Made by a program: the position numbers and the translations under genes. Below, in pieces: positions 22,676 to 33,577 of a DNA stretch of 54,295 bases. The notes below the pieces were generated by a model. That model was not told the DNA's origin, did not search any database, and worked only from the letters and a program-made list of their open reading frames with translations. Origin of the DNA: Dehalococcoidia bacterium (GTDB lineage: Bacteria > Chloroflexota > Dehalococcoidia > UBA2979); assembly GCA_020845735.1 (NCBI GenBank), contig JADLFF010000035.1, positions 1 to 54,295 of the forward strand. The letters are read 5' to 3'. Numbering within the stretch: position 1 is the stretch's first letter; each line of letters opens with the position of its first letter.

Positions 22676-23779
22676 ATGGCCGATCAGATCCGCGTGGGCA
22701 TCGTGGGGGCGACCGTGACGCCGGGTGGAAGCGGCTGGGGAGCGAACGCGCACGTACCTGCCCTGCAGCACCTGCCCGACTTCGTCCTCAAGGCGGTGTG
22801 CACGGCCCACGAGGAGACCGCGCGGGCCTCGGCGGAGGCGTTTGGCGCCGATCTCGCGTTCCACGACGTGCACACGATGGCAGCCCATCCCGAGGTGGAC
22901 CTCGTCGCGGTGTGCGTGCGCGTCCCCGGGCACCGGGACCTCGTCATGGCCGGCCTCGAGGCGGGGAAGGCCGTCTTCTGCGAGTGGCCCCTCGGTGCGA
23001 ACCTCGCTGAGGCCGAGGAGATGGCGTCGCTCGCCTCGGCGCGGGGCCTGCGCACGTTCGTCGGTCTGCAGGGCCGCAGTGACCCGGCGGTGCTCTACGC
23101 GCGCGACCTGATCGCGGACGGCTACGTCGGCGAGGTGCTGGCCGCCAACCTCAGCATCACGAGTGCCGCCCAGTACGAGCGCGGTGCGGGTCGCGTCTGG
23201 CAGCGCCTGCGCGCCAACGGCGCGAACACCCTCACGATCTCGGGCGGTCACAGCATCGATGCGGCGTGCGTCATCCTCGGCAAGTTCGCCGAGGTCGCCG
23301 CGCGGACCGCGACGCGCGTGGGTGAGTGGGTGGACACCGACGCGAACGAGCGCCTGCCCGTCGATGCCCCCGACGTCATCGGGTTCGCGGGTGTGCTCGA
23401 GAGTGGCGCCGAGGTGACCGTGCAGGTGGTGTCCGTACCGTACGGATCGAACGGCAGCCGCCTCGAGGTCTACGGGCGCGAGGGTGCGCTGATCGTCGCG
23501 TCTCCCGGAGCGCTCTCGATGGGGCCGAACCGGATCGTGGGGATCAAGGGCCGCGAGGCGCCCGTCGATCTCCCCGTCTCGGACTCGTACGTGCTTGTCC
23601 CCGAGGACATGCCCCGCGGCGGTCCGCGCAACGTCGGGCAGGCGTACGCCGGGATTGCCGAGGCGTGGCACGGTCGCCGGGCGTCGGTGCCGGACTTCAA
23701 CGACGCCGTCACGCGCCACCGGCTGATCGACGCGGTCGAGCGCTCCGCGCAGGAACGCCGCGCGATCGCCCTCCGCTGA
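22676..23779 (+). CDS. Gfo/Idh/MocA-family NAD(P)-binding protein with altered EKP motif
   Basis: 367 residues. The N-terminal Rossmann fold reads IRVGIVGATVTPGGSGWGANAHVPALQHLP, with an insert in the glycine loop. Then come VDLVAVCVRVPGHRDLVMAGLEAGKAVFCEWPL and a C-terminal beta-sheet domain (RVWQRLRANGANTLTISGGHSID). Most family members have EKP at the end of that Rossmann segment, the Lys contributing to catalysis; here it reads EWP, as I recall for the Gal80-like branch. A binding or sensor role, or an altered catalytic mechanism, is possible. GGGGGTGG lies upstream of the ATG, and TATCAT at about 22635 may be its -10. Confidence 0.85.
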   Translation: MADQIRVGIVGATVTPGGSGWGANAHVPALQHLPDFVLKAVCTAHEETARASAEAFGADLAFHDVHTMAAHPEVDLVAVCVRVPGHRDLVMAGLEAGKAVFCEWPLGANLAEAEEMASLASARGLRTFVGLQGRSDPAVLYARDLIADGYVGEVLAANLSITSAAQYERGAGRVWQRLRANGANTLTISGGHSIDAACVILGKFAEVAARTATRVGEWVDTDANERLPVDAPDVIGFAGVLESGAEVTVQVVSVPYGSNGSRLEVYGREGALIVASPGALSMGPNRIVGIKGREAPVDLPVSDSYVLVPEDMPRGGPRNVGQAYAGIAEAWHGRRASVPDFNDAVTRHRLIDAVERSAQERRAIALR

Positions 23780-23877
23780 ACGTGCGGCTGCGCGGCTGTG
23801 CGGGCCCGCATCACGCGGCCTCGAGGGCGGCTCGGAAGCGAGGAGGAACCCTGACGCGCGGTTGGCGGAACTTCAGC

Positions 23878-24075
23878 ATGATGGCCGCCGTGACCGAGAG
23901 CCTCCCGTCAGATCTCGAGCAGCAACGCGCCCACGAGGCGCGGCGCCAGCGCGCGCTGGCCCGGGCGTTCCTCGCGGCCGCGCAGCCCGAGCATCCGCTC
24001 CACGTGTTCGGCCTCAGGTACCTCGAGGTCGACCGCCGCCGGCGGCGGCAGGAGGAGCAGGACTCCTCGGCGTGA
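23878..24075 (+). CDS. Small basic hypothetical protein
   Basis: 65 residues starting MMAAVTESLPSDLEQQRAHE. It is highly charged, with an Ala/Arg-rich helix, FLAAAQPEHPLHVFGLRYL in the middle and an Arg run (VDRRRRRQEEQ). Residues 37-52 (PEHPLHVFGLRYLEVD) look ordered enough to be real. No ribosome site is present close to the ATG, so confidence is low. It is convergent with the DUF445 gene, 10 nt between stops. Confidence 0.4.
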   Translation: MMAAVTESLPSDLEQQRAHEARRQRALARAFLAAAQPEHPLHVFGLRYLEVDRRRRRQEEQDSSA

Positions 24076-24085
24076 CGCTGCCTGC

Positions 24086-25354
24086 TCAGCCGCGCACGAG
24101 CTCGGCCACGGCGTGGATCACGAGGCCGGCCAGGCCGCCCACGATCGTGCCGTTGATGCGCACCCACTGCAGGTCCGCTCCCATCAGCGCCTGCAGGCGC
24201 GCGGCCGCCTCCCGGGCGTCCCAGCGCTCGATGGTGCGCTCGGCAAGGCTCCCGAACTCCGACTGGAAGCGGCTCGATACGACGCGAGCCGCCCGGTAGA
24301 GGCGGTCCTCGAACTGCGCGCGTAGCGCGTCGTCCTCCTCGAGGGCACGCGCCAGCTCCGCGACTCGTGCCCGCAGCATCGCCCGGAGTCGCGACGCGGG
24401 GTCCTCGAGGGCCGCGACGAGACCGTGGTGCGTGTCGTCGACGCGCGCCGCGAGCCACTGGCGGAACGCCTCGTGGTCGAGCACGTCATCGATGACCTCG
24501 GTGGTGCGTGGCTCGAATCGCGGCGAGTGCAGGACGGTGCGGCCCAGCTCGAGCAAGCGGTCCTCGAGGTCGCGGCGCAGCGGGTGGGCGTGGTCGGCGG
24601 CCATGCTCGTGACGAGCCCGTGCATGTCGCCCAGGAGCTGGTCCACCAGGCGATCGCGGATGCCGCCCGGCAGCCACCAGGGCGAGTGCTCGCGGGCGAA
24701 GCGTCGCAGGGTGTCCTCCTGTGAGGTGACGTAATCGTTGGCGAACGTGAGGAGGCGGTCGACCGCCGGCTCGAGGCGCTGCTCCGCGGCGGCCGACTCC
24801 CATGCCCCCTGCGCGAGTCGCTGGAATGGCACCTGTTGCAGCTCGCGGCGCAGGCGTTCGCGAAGCGCCTCGGGGACCGCGTCCCACTCCACCCGGTCGA
24901 GGAGTGTGCGCGCCAGTGAGGCGAGCTCTGCCTCGGCGCTCGCGGCGTGGGCGGGCTCCTCGAGCCACCTCGCGAAGGCCCGCACCGGATCGCGGCTGCG
25001 CAGCGCCTGCTCGATGAGCTCCGGCCCCAGGAAGCTCGATTGGACGAAGTCGGCGAAGGTTGCAGCGAACTGGTCCTTCCGCTCGACGACGATGGCCGTG
25101 TGCGGAATCGGCAGCCCGAACGGCCGGCCGAACAGCGCCGTGACGGCGAACCAGTCCGCGAGGCCGCCCACCAGCGACCCCTCGGCGGCGGCGATGAGGA
25201 AGCCGCGCCAGCCCGTCGGCTCTCCCGTGAGCACGAGCGCGAAGAACGCCAGCGCCGAGGTCAGGAGGAGGAGGGTGGCGCGTCGCTGCGCGCCGATCAG
25301 TTGCCGCGCCCGCTCCTCGTCACCCCGGAGCGGCGCCATCGCTGGCTCAGGCAC
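24086..25354 (-). CDS. DUF445 membrane-associated protein
   Basis: 422 residues. The N-terminal part has two hydrophobic segments (LLLLTSALAFFALVLTG and GWRGFLIAAAEGSLVGGLADWFAVTALFG), followed by PFGLPIPHTAIVVERKDQFAATFADFVQSSFLGPELI, the hallmark of DUF445 proteins. A long helical region follows, and the last 25 residues (WVRINGTIVGGLAGLVIHAVAELV) form another membrane helix. Function of the family is unknown; it has been linked to the envelope. The GTG at 25354 (AGGG 3-4 nt upstream) and an ATG at 25339 are both possible starts. Confidence 0.88.
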   Translation of the reverse strand: MPEPAMAPLRGDEERARQLIGAQRRATLLLLTSALAFFALVLTGEPTGWRGFLIAAAEGSLVGGLADWFAVTALFGRPFGLPIPHTAIVVERKDQFAATFADFVQSSFLGPELIEQALRSRDPVRAFARWLEEPAHAASAEAELASLARTLLDRVEWDAVPEALRERLRRELQQVPFQRLAQGAWESAAAEQRLEPAVDRLLTFANDYVTSQEDTLRRFAREHSPWWLPGGIRDRLVDQLLGDMHGLVTSMAADHAHPLRRDLEDRLLELGRTVLHSPRFEPRTTEVIDDVLDHEAFRQWLAARVDDTHHGLVAALEDPASRLRAMLRARVAELARALEEDDALRAQFEDRLYRAARVVSSRFQSEFGSLAERTIERWDAREAAARLQALMGADLQWVRINGTIVGGLAGLVIHAVAELVRG

Positions 25355-25769
25355 GACCCTGCCACCGGTGCTGCACGACGGCTAAAGCACGGTCGGACTC
25401 GAGGCGCCGCAGCCCGCAGGCCGTGCCAGCACGCATGCGTCCATGATGATGCCTCGGGGACGCTGGGACACCATCCGCTGCGGAATCCGTGTCGGCGCAG
25501 CCACGCCTCGAGGTGCCGAACGCGCACTGCTGGCGGGCGCCGAGGCTGCCGAGGCCGCGGTCGCGCGCTCTCCTCGGACGGCCGCCGCCGAGGCCTGACG
25601 CGCCGCTCTCTGACCCCGCGTCGTGCCGCCTCGCGCACCCCTCGCGGGCCCGCACGCGTGCCCTCACGCGTAGCCCCGAGGGTGCCTCGGGCGTGGCAGC
25701 GGGCCTGACCGGCTCGTGATGGCTATCACATTCCCGGGCTCAGCATGGCAATCTGACATGGCCAGAGCC
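25355..25769. other. Long stretch without a convincing gene
   Basis: About 415 nt between the DUF445 gene and the promoter at 25770. Open frames exist on both strands, but they are Arg/Pro/Ala-rich, have no ribosome sites and resemble no family I know. One minus-strand frame includes VRHLEAWLRRHGFR and could be a gene remnant. Composition changes near 25720, where AT-richer sequence begins. Confidence 0.4.
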
Positions 25770-25798
25770 TTGACTGCCCTCTACAGACACTTTATTCA
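25770..25798 (+). promoter_or_regulatory. Promoter upstream of the lysozyme-like gene
   Basis: TTGACT (25770-25775) and TATTCA (25793-25798) are separated by 17 bp. Transcription would begin near 25805, giving a leader of about 100 nt before the small upstream ORF. The leader contains a short hairpin (ACGGA/TCCGT at about 25815-25829). Confidence 0.6.
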
Positions 25799-25902
25799 TA
25801 CTTCGTCTTGTAACGGATCGATTCCGTGACAGGCACCCATCCAGCAGTGCTCTCCACAGGAGGCTCCCCGACACGGGGAAGGGCAACAGGGAAGGACGTC
25901 GT

Positions 25903-25947
25903 ATGAAGCTGTACGCGAAAGAGGCCAACCACCGCAGGCCCGGCTGA
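25903..25947 (+). CDS. 14-codon leader ORF coupled to the lysozyme-like gene
   Basis: ATG to TGA encodes MKLYAKEANHRRPG. A GGGAAGGA ribosome site lies about 6 nt upstream. The stop overlaps the start of the next gene (TGATG), and that gene has no good ribosome site of its own, so its translation probably depends on ribosomes finishing this ORF. The product may simply be a by-product of translational coupling. Confidence 0.5.
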   Translation: MKLYAKEANHRRPG

Positions 25948-26585
25948 TGCCGAGGCGTGCCACAGGGTGGAGCGGGTTCAGCGCCGTTCTTCTCCTCGTA
26001 CTCCCCGTGCTTGCGGCGACCAGCGCGAGCACCACTCAGCCAGCTGGCACCACCGAGGCCGTACCGACGGCCGTGGTCGAGGTCGCCCTCGAGGTGACGC
26101 CGGAGCCGTTCGCCTTCGCGATGGGTGTGGACCCCCTGCTCGAGTTCGAGCCGGCGCGTGCCTTCATCGAGGTGGCCCGGGATGAGCCCGTCGTCTACGT
26201 CGAGGCGCGCACCGTGGCGGCCGTCCCGCCGCCGTCCGGCGACGCCCCGTGGTCTGCCCCGGTAGCCCCGAGGAATGTCGTTCCGCCCTCGGAGATCCCG
26301 CCCCAGCCGGTGAGCTCCGCCCGTCTGACCCGCGACGAGATCTACGCGCTCACGCAGGAGATGTCCGGCGACGCGGAATGGGCGGTCTGGGCCACTCGCG
26401 TGATCATGTGCGAATCGGGCGGACAGGTGAACGCCGTGTCTCCCGATGGCCACTACGGCCTCGCGCAGGTGTCACCCATCCACGGCTACGACCTCAGTCG
26501 CATGCTCTCGGAGCCGCGGTTCGCGGTCCAGGCGATGATCAACATCTACCAGTCGAGCGGTCCGCGGGCGTGGTCGTGTAAGTAG
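25947..26585 (+). CDS. Secreted lysozyme-like/transglycosylase-type protein
   Basis: 212 residues. A signal peptide (GFSAVLLLVLPVLAATSAS) is followed by a 100-residue low-complexity region rich in Pro, Val, Ala and Glu, probably a wall-spanning linker. The C-terminal 80 residues form a small lysozyme-like fold: EWAVWATRVIMCESGGQVNAVSPDGHYGLAQVSP, with the catalytic Glu in CESGG, then AVQAMINIYQSSGPRAWSCK with a second Cys. Such enzymes cleave peptidoglycan glycan strands. The ATG overlaps the stop of a 14-codon leader ORF. Confidence 0.83.
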   Translation: MPRRATGWSGFSAVLLLVLPVLAATSASTTQPAGTTEAVPTAVVEVALEVTPEPFAFAMGVDPLLEFEPARAFIEVARDEPVVYVEARTVAAVPPPSGDAPWSAPVAPRNVVPPSEIPPQPVSSARLTRDEIYALTQEMSGDAEWAVWATRVIMCESGGQVNAVSPDGHYGLAQVSPIHGYDLSRMLSEPRFAVQAMINIYQSSGPRAWSCK

Positions 26586-26599
26586 CTCGCGTTTCCCTG

Positions 26600-26641
26600 G
26601 CCGAGGCACGCCGGGTTGCCGACCCCCCGGCGCGCCTCGGC
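26600..26641. terminator. Long GC-rich hairpin after the lysozyme-like gene
   Basis: GCCGAGGCACGCCGGG (26600-26615) and CCCGGCGCGCCTCGGC (26626-26641) pair at 15 of 16 positions across a 10-nt loop. It lies between convergent genes and could end transcription from either side. No T-run. Confidence 0.55.
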
Positions 26642-26734
26642 TCCGTCACGCGCGGCCTCAGTGGCGCGCGGTCCTGCCGAGCGCGGTACGAGGGGCGCTC
26701 GGACGGCGCCGGAGGCCGAACGCTGGGTCTTGCC

Positions 26735-27013
26735 TCAGGCGTGCCGCTGGTTCGGGAACGACCACGGGTAGGGCTCGTGACAGGCGAGGCAGCCCTCGGT
26801 GGCCTGTACCTGCGTCTGCAGCATCCGGCGCACGAGCGTGCCCTCGGAGCCCTGGATCATCGTGAACTGCAACCCGGGGAGGGGTGCCTCGCAGCTGGGA
26901 CAGACCGTCCAGACGCGCGCACCGCAGAGCCGGCAGCGCATCGGCGCGGGTGATGCCGCGATGTCATCGGACACCACGTGACCGATGCGGCAGACGGCGG
27001 CATGCGTGATCAT
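26735..27013 (-). CDS. DUF2321-like small zinc-ribbon protein
   Basis: 92 residues with four Cys pairs or part-pairs: CRIGHVV near residue 8, CRLCGARVWTVCPSCEAPLPG at about 27-47 and CLACHEPYPWSFPNQ near the C-terminus. The order 'C.xGH', two CxxC knuckles, then 'C.xCxxPYPW' fits DUF2321, small zinc-binding proteins of unknown function. No membrane segment. Confidence 0.75.
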   Translation of the reverse strand: MITHAAVCRIGHVVSDDIAASPAPMRCRLCGARVWTVCPSCEAPLPGLQFTMIQGSEGTLVRRMLQTQVQATEGCLACHEPYPWSFPNQRHA

Positions 27014-27137
27014 CGTGACCCCCGGCCCGAGGGCATGCGCGAGTGGTTCCTCATAACGTACTCCTCGAGGCTGTGGGTCGAATCAGGGATTGCCCGCGCC
27101 GGCGCAAGAAGTCCCGAAGAGCGACGTCAGCGCGCCG

Positions 27138-27410
27138 CTAGAGCGCCTTCGAGGCGTCGCGGTCCTCGGTGTTGCTCTCGGCGGTGCGGCGGGGCCGAGG
27201 GCGCTTCGCGGCCATGTCGGTCTTCCCGCCGATGAGGGGCTCGTCCGTGGCCAGCGCCGCGATGAACGAGCCGACCATGGCGCCACCCCCGGTGCCGAGG
27301 AGGCCCGACACGACGGGCATGTCCGACTCCACGATGAACACCGAGACGACGAAGCCCGTTAGCGTGCAGGCGAAGACGAAGCACATCGTGAAGAGCATTG
27401 AGCGGTCCAC
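27138..27410 (-). CDS. Small membrane protein of unknown function
   Basis: 90 residues. Two hydrophobic helices (MLFTMCFVFACTLTGFVVSVFIV and VVSGLLGTGGGAMVGSFIAALA) are followed by a basic cytoplasmic tail. GGXXG-type glycines in the second helix suggest tight helix packing. A GTG at 27410 is chosen because AGGAGG lies 4 nt upstream; the internal ATG at 27398 is too far from it. It lies downstream of pyrK on the same strand, 128 nt away. Not recognised. Confidence 0.65.
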   Translation of the reverse strand: MDRSMLFTMCFVFACTLTGFVVSVFIVESDMPVVSGLLGTGGGAMVGSFIAALATDEPLIGGKTDMAAKRPRPRRTAESNTEDRDASKAL

Positions 27411-27538
27411 GGGCCCTCCTCGGGCAGGGCGCTGTCCTCGGGCAGGGACGCTGTACTCCTCCAGCGTAACGCGAACCGCACACTGAGGTGGCCCTCGCCT
27501 CGAACCGTGGGCTTGCCGCGGGGGCGCCGGGCCTCGGA

Positions 27539-28315
27539 TCAGGCGTAGAGGTCGCGAAGGTCGAACATCGGGCCGTCGTGGCAGACGAGCTTGACCCCGC
27601 CTCGCCGAGGGAACACGGCGCACGAGTAGCAGATGCCCATGCCGCAGGCCATGACGCCCTCGAGGAGGGCCTGCACCGGCTTCGCGGTCTGCGAGGTGCG
27701 CACGACGCCGTGCAACGCCTCGAACATGGCGTTGGGGCCACAGGCGAACGCCTGGTCGCACCAGGGCAGGAGGCGCTGGAACGGGGCCGTGACGCGCCCT
27801 CGTTCGCCGGCCGAGCCGTCCTCGGTGGCCACGATCAGCTCGACGGCGGGCGGCAACTGCGAGGCGGGGAAGATGCCGGCCTCGGACCGCGCGCCCAGCA
27901 CGAGGGTGACCTCGCGGCCCTCCTCGACGAGGCGATCCGCCAGCCCCACGAGGGGTGCCACGCCGATGCCCCCGCCCACGAGCAGCATCCGCTGCACGTT
28001 CGGCCGCGGCTCGAATCCCCTCCCGAGGGGGCCGACGAGGCGCAACTCGTCGCCGCGTTCACGCCTCGCGAGCCAGTCCGTGCCGCGCCCGACCACATCG
28101 AAGAGCAGCGCAAACTCGAGGCCGCTCGCGCCCTGCCTCGTGCGGTGGAACGACAGCGCCCGTCCGAGCAGCGGGTCGTAGCCCTCGCCGCAGTACGCCA
28201 TGACGAACTGGCCGGGCTGCGCGGTCGCGAACGCCTCGGGGAGGGGGAGCCAGAGGATGTGCGTCTCGCCGTACAGCCGCGCGCTCTCGATGACCTCAAG
28301 CGTGACGCTCTGCAT
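27539..28315 (-). CDS. pyrK: Dihydroorotate dehydrogenase electron-transfer subunit
   Basis: FAD and [2Fe-2S] subunit that passes electrons from PyrD (type 1B) to NAD+. 258 residues. Visible are the FAD site GRALSFHR, GTDWLARRERGDELRLVGPLGRGF, the NAD site MLLVGGGIGVAPLVGLADRL and the cluster ligands CGMGICYSCAVF with a later Cys in KLVCHDGP. It is the last gene of the pyr operon, 2 nt after the HAD gene. No pyrD is adjacent or elsewhere in the window, which is unusual for pyrK. Confidence 0.92.
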   Translation of the reverse strand: MQSVTLEVIESARLYGETHILWLPLPEAFATAQPGQFVMAYCGEGYDPLLGRALSFHRTRQGASGLEFALLFDVVGRGTDWLARRERGDELRLVGPLGRGFEPRPNVQRMLLVGGGIGVAPLVGLADRLVEEGREVTLVLGARSEAGIFPASQLPPAVELIVATEDGSAGERGRVTAPFQRLLPWCDQAFACGPNAMFEALHGVVRTSQTAKPVQALLEGVMACGMGICYSCAVFPRRGGVKLVCHDGPMFDLRDLYA

Positions 28316-28317
28316 CG

Positions 28318-29003
28318 CTACGTCGCTCCGATGGTCGGCAGGCTCGCCAGCCCGAGGTGGCGTCCCACCTCGTTGAGGCTGGTCGCGACGTGGGTGGCGC
28401 CCGCGGCACGCAGCTCCTCGGCGCTCATGCCGCCCGCGAGGCCGATCACCCTCGGGAGGCTCGCCGCACGTCCACAGGCCATGTCGACGTCGAGGTCGCC
28501 CACGAGCGCCGCCTGGCCGACGGGGACGCCAAGGGCGCGTGCCACCTCGAGGGCGTGCGCGGCGTCCGGCTTCACGCGCGACACGCTGTCCGCGCCGCCG
28601 ACGGCAGCGAAGCGCTCGCTCCACCCGAGGTACCCGAGCACGGTCCGCGCCGAGCGTTCGTGCTTGTTGGTGACCAGCGCGAGGGGAATGCCGGCGGTGG
28701 CGAGCGCGTCGAGGAGCTCGATGGCACCGGGCAGCGGCTGGGTGCGTGGGGCGTGGCGCTCGAGGTAGCAGCGCGCGTACTCCTCGAAGAGCTGCGCGGC
28801 CACGGCGTCCGACACGCCGGTGATGTGCTGGATCATGAGCGTCATCGGCGGGCCGACGACGCGGCCCACGGTCGAGGGGTCGAACGCGAAGCCGTGCCGC
28901 GCAAGGGTCTCGGCGAGCGCCGCGCCGATCAGCGGCTCCGAGTCCACGAGCGTGCCATCGAGGTCGAACAGCACTGCTCGGACAGGCGCGCCGTCCTCGA
29001 GAG

Positions 29004-29007
<4 letters not shown>
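28318..29007 (-). CDS. HAD-superfamily phosphatase (Gph-like)
   Basis: 229 residues. HAD motif I is [15 protein letters not shown], motif [11 protein letters not shown], motif [19 protein letters not shown] and motif [16 protein letters not shown]. The cap is the small helical type of phosphoglycolate phosphatase or PPaX. Substrate unknown; being inside the pyr operon, a nucleotide-related phosphate is possible. The GTG at 29007 overlaps the carB stop by 4 nt (GTGA). Confidence 0.88.
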
Positions 29008-32285
<3,278 letters not shown>

Positions 32286-32369
32286 GCGCCCCTGGCACTC
32301 CTCGCCCGGTTGTGCAGTCGCCTCCGGCCAGCCGGCACGTGGTCCAGCTCGCCGAGGCGAACCCGATGT

Positions 32370-33110
32370 CTAGTTGTGGTAGCCCTGCCTCGCGGCCTGG
32401 CCGAGCAGTCCGATCTCGGCGATCACATCGAGGTCGCCCCAGCCGGTCTGCGGGTCGGCGGGGACGCGCGCCATCTTCGCCTGGTCGATCGTGTACTCGC
32501 CGAGTTGCGCGTCGAGGTAGGGCGTGAGTGCCTGGACCACGCGCTGCCTCGAGCCCTTCCCGGTGAACCCGGCGAACCGGATGCAGGGGATGAAGTCCCC
32601 CCAGTGCGAGTCGTCGCGCGCCTTCTGGTAGACCACGGGCACGGCGAGCCGCACGAGGCGGCGGATCTCCTTGATCACATCACCGTCATCGACGCCGAAG
32701 TAGAGCGAGTCCTCGAAGGCGGAGATGCCACCGATCTTGATCGGGAACGGGTTGAGGCGGTGCAGCCTCGGGGCCGCGTTCACGTAGATAGACTCGACCT
32801 GCGACCACATGATGTCGTCGGCCTTGAGGAAGCCGACCTGCACGGTGGTCATGCGCAGGTGGCCCTCGGGGAAGAGCTCGATCTCCTCCATCGTCGCCAG
32901 CTCATCGAGGAGCGGGCGCACGGGCTCCATGAACCCCGGGTAGTCGAGGCCGATCGGCTGGCAGAACTCGATGGGGACTTTCCAGCCGCTCGAGAACGTG
33001 TCCCAGCGATCGCGGAACGAGGGCAACGGCCCGCTCGCGCTCGCGAAGGCCTCCCAGTTGCGAGCGCGGTCGGCGGCGTAGTCGGCAGCGCTGGTCACAG
33101 GCGCAGTCAT
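32370..33110 (-). CDS. Possible 2H-phosphoesterase-like protein in the pyr operon
   Basis: 246 residues, no confident family. GHLRMTTVQVGFLKADDIMWSQVESIYVNAAPRLHRLNPFPIKIGGISAFEDSLYFGVDD, followed by HWGDFIPCIRFAGF, resembles the two-lobed 2',5' RNA ligase/2H phosphoesterase fold, but the paired H-x-T/S motifs are degenerate, so catalysis is doubtful. It sits between carB (84 nt) and a GNAT gene (5 nt) on the operon strand. A role in nucleotide metabolism or RNA repair is speculation. Confidence 0.55.
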   Translation of the reverse strand: MTAPVTSAADYAADRARNWEAFASASGPLPSFRDRWDTFSSGWKVPIEFCQPIGLDYPGFMEPVRPLLDELATMEEIELFPEGHLRMTTVQVGFLKADDIMWSQVESIYVNAAPRLHRLNPFPIKIGGISAFEDSLYFGVDDGDVIKEIRRLVRLAVPVVYQKARDDSHWGDFIPCIRFAGFTGKGSRQRVVQALTPYLDAQLGEYTIDQAKMARVPADPQTGWGDLDVIAEIGLLGQAARQGYHN

Positions 33111-33115
33111 CCCCG

Positions 33116-33577
33116 CTACTCCTCGTCGTAGATGGGAAGTTCGAAGGACATTCCCGGGTTCTTCATGGGTACCAGCGCGCCGATCGCGGAGAGGTAGGAC
33201 AGTGCTGCCTCGTTGTTCTCCGGGAGGCGGCCGCGCACGCGTCGGTAGCCGCGCTCACGGGCGAAGGCCAGCGCCTCCTCGGCGAGCGCCGTGCCGTGGC
33301 CCTGCCGCCGGTTCTGCGGGCGCACCCACGAGCCGAACGAGCACTCGGTGGGTGACGCGGAATCGAAGTCGACCGCCGCGAACCCGAGGATGAAGCGCCC
33401 GTCATCGACGACGAACATGGCGCCGTCGTCGCCCTGCCGGCGCATCCACGCCTTCACCTCGTCCGTGGACATGCCCTCCCGGAACGCCACCGGCTCCCCC
33501 GTCGCGATTAGCTCACCGATGATCGCGGAGATGTCGTCCGCGTCATCGGGCTTCGCTCGTCGGACCTCAGCTGGCAT
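33116..33577 (-). CDS. GNAT-family N-acetyltransferase within the pyr operon
   Basis: 153 residues. RRAKPDDADDISAIIGELIATGE is the GNAT N-terminus. The acetyl-CoA loop reads VRPQNRRQGHGTALAEEALAFARERG (motif A, R-x-x-G-x-G/A variant RRQGHG) and ENNEAALSYLSAIGA is motif B. Substrate unknown. The ATG is inside carA, overlapping its stop by 11 nt, so translation is likely coupled. Confidence 0.87.
   Translation of the reverse strand: MPAEVRRAKPDDADDISAIIGELIATGEPVAFREGMSTDEVKAWMRRQGDDGAMFVVDDGRFILGFAAVDFDSASPTECSFGSWVRPQNRRQGHGTALAEEALAFARERGYRRVRGRLPENNEAALSYLSAIGALVPMKNPGMSFELPIYDEE

Noticed and set aside
25297-25638. 113-residue minus-strand open frame between DUF445 and the lysozyme-like gene
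   Set aside because: Arg/Pro-rich, overlaps the start of the DUF445 gene, no ribosome site. One short helix-like segment is not enough to call a gene.
25800-25902. Possible riboswitch (for example the c-di-AMP type seen before wall hydrolase genes)
   Set aside because: I compared it from memory with ydaO-type consensus blocks and did not find them. Only a short hairpin and the small ORF are supported.
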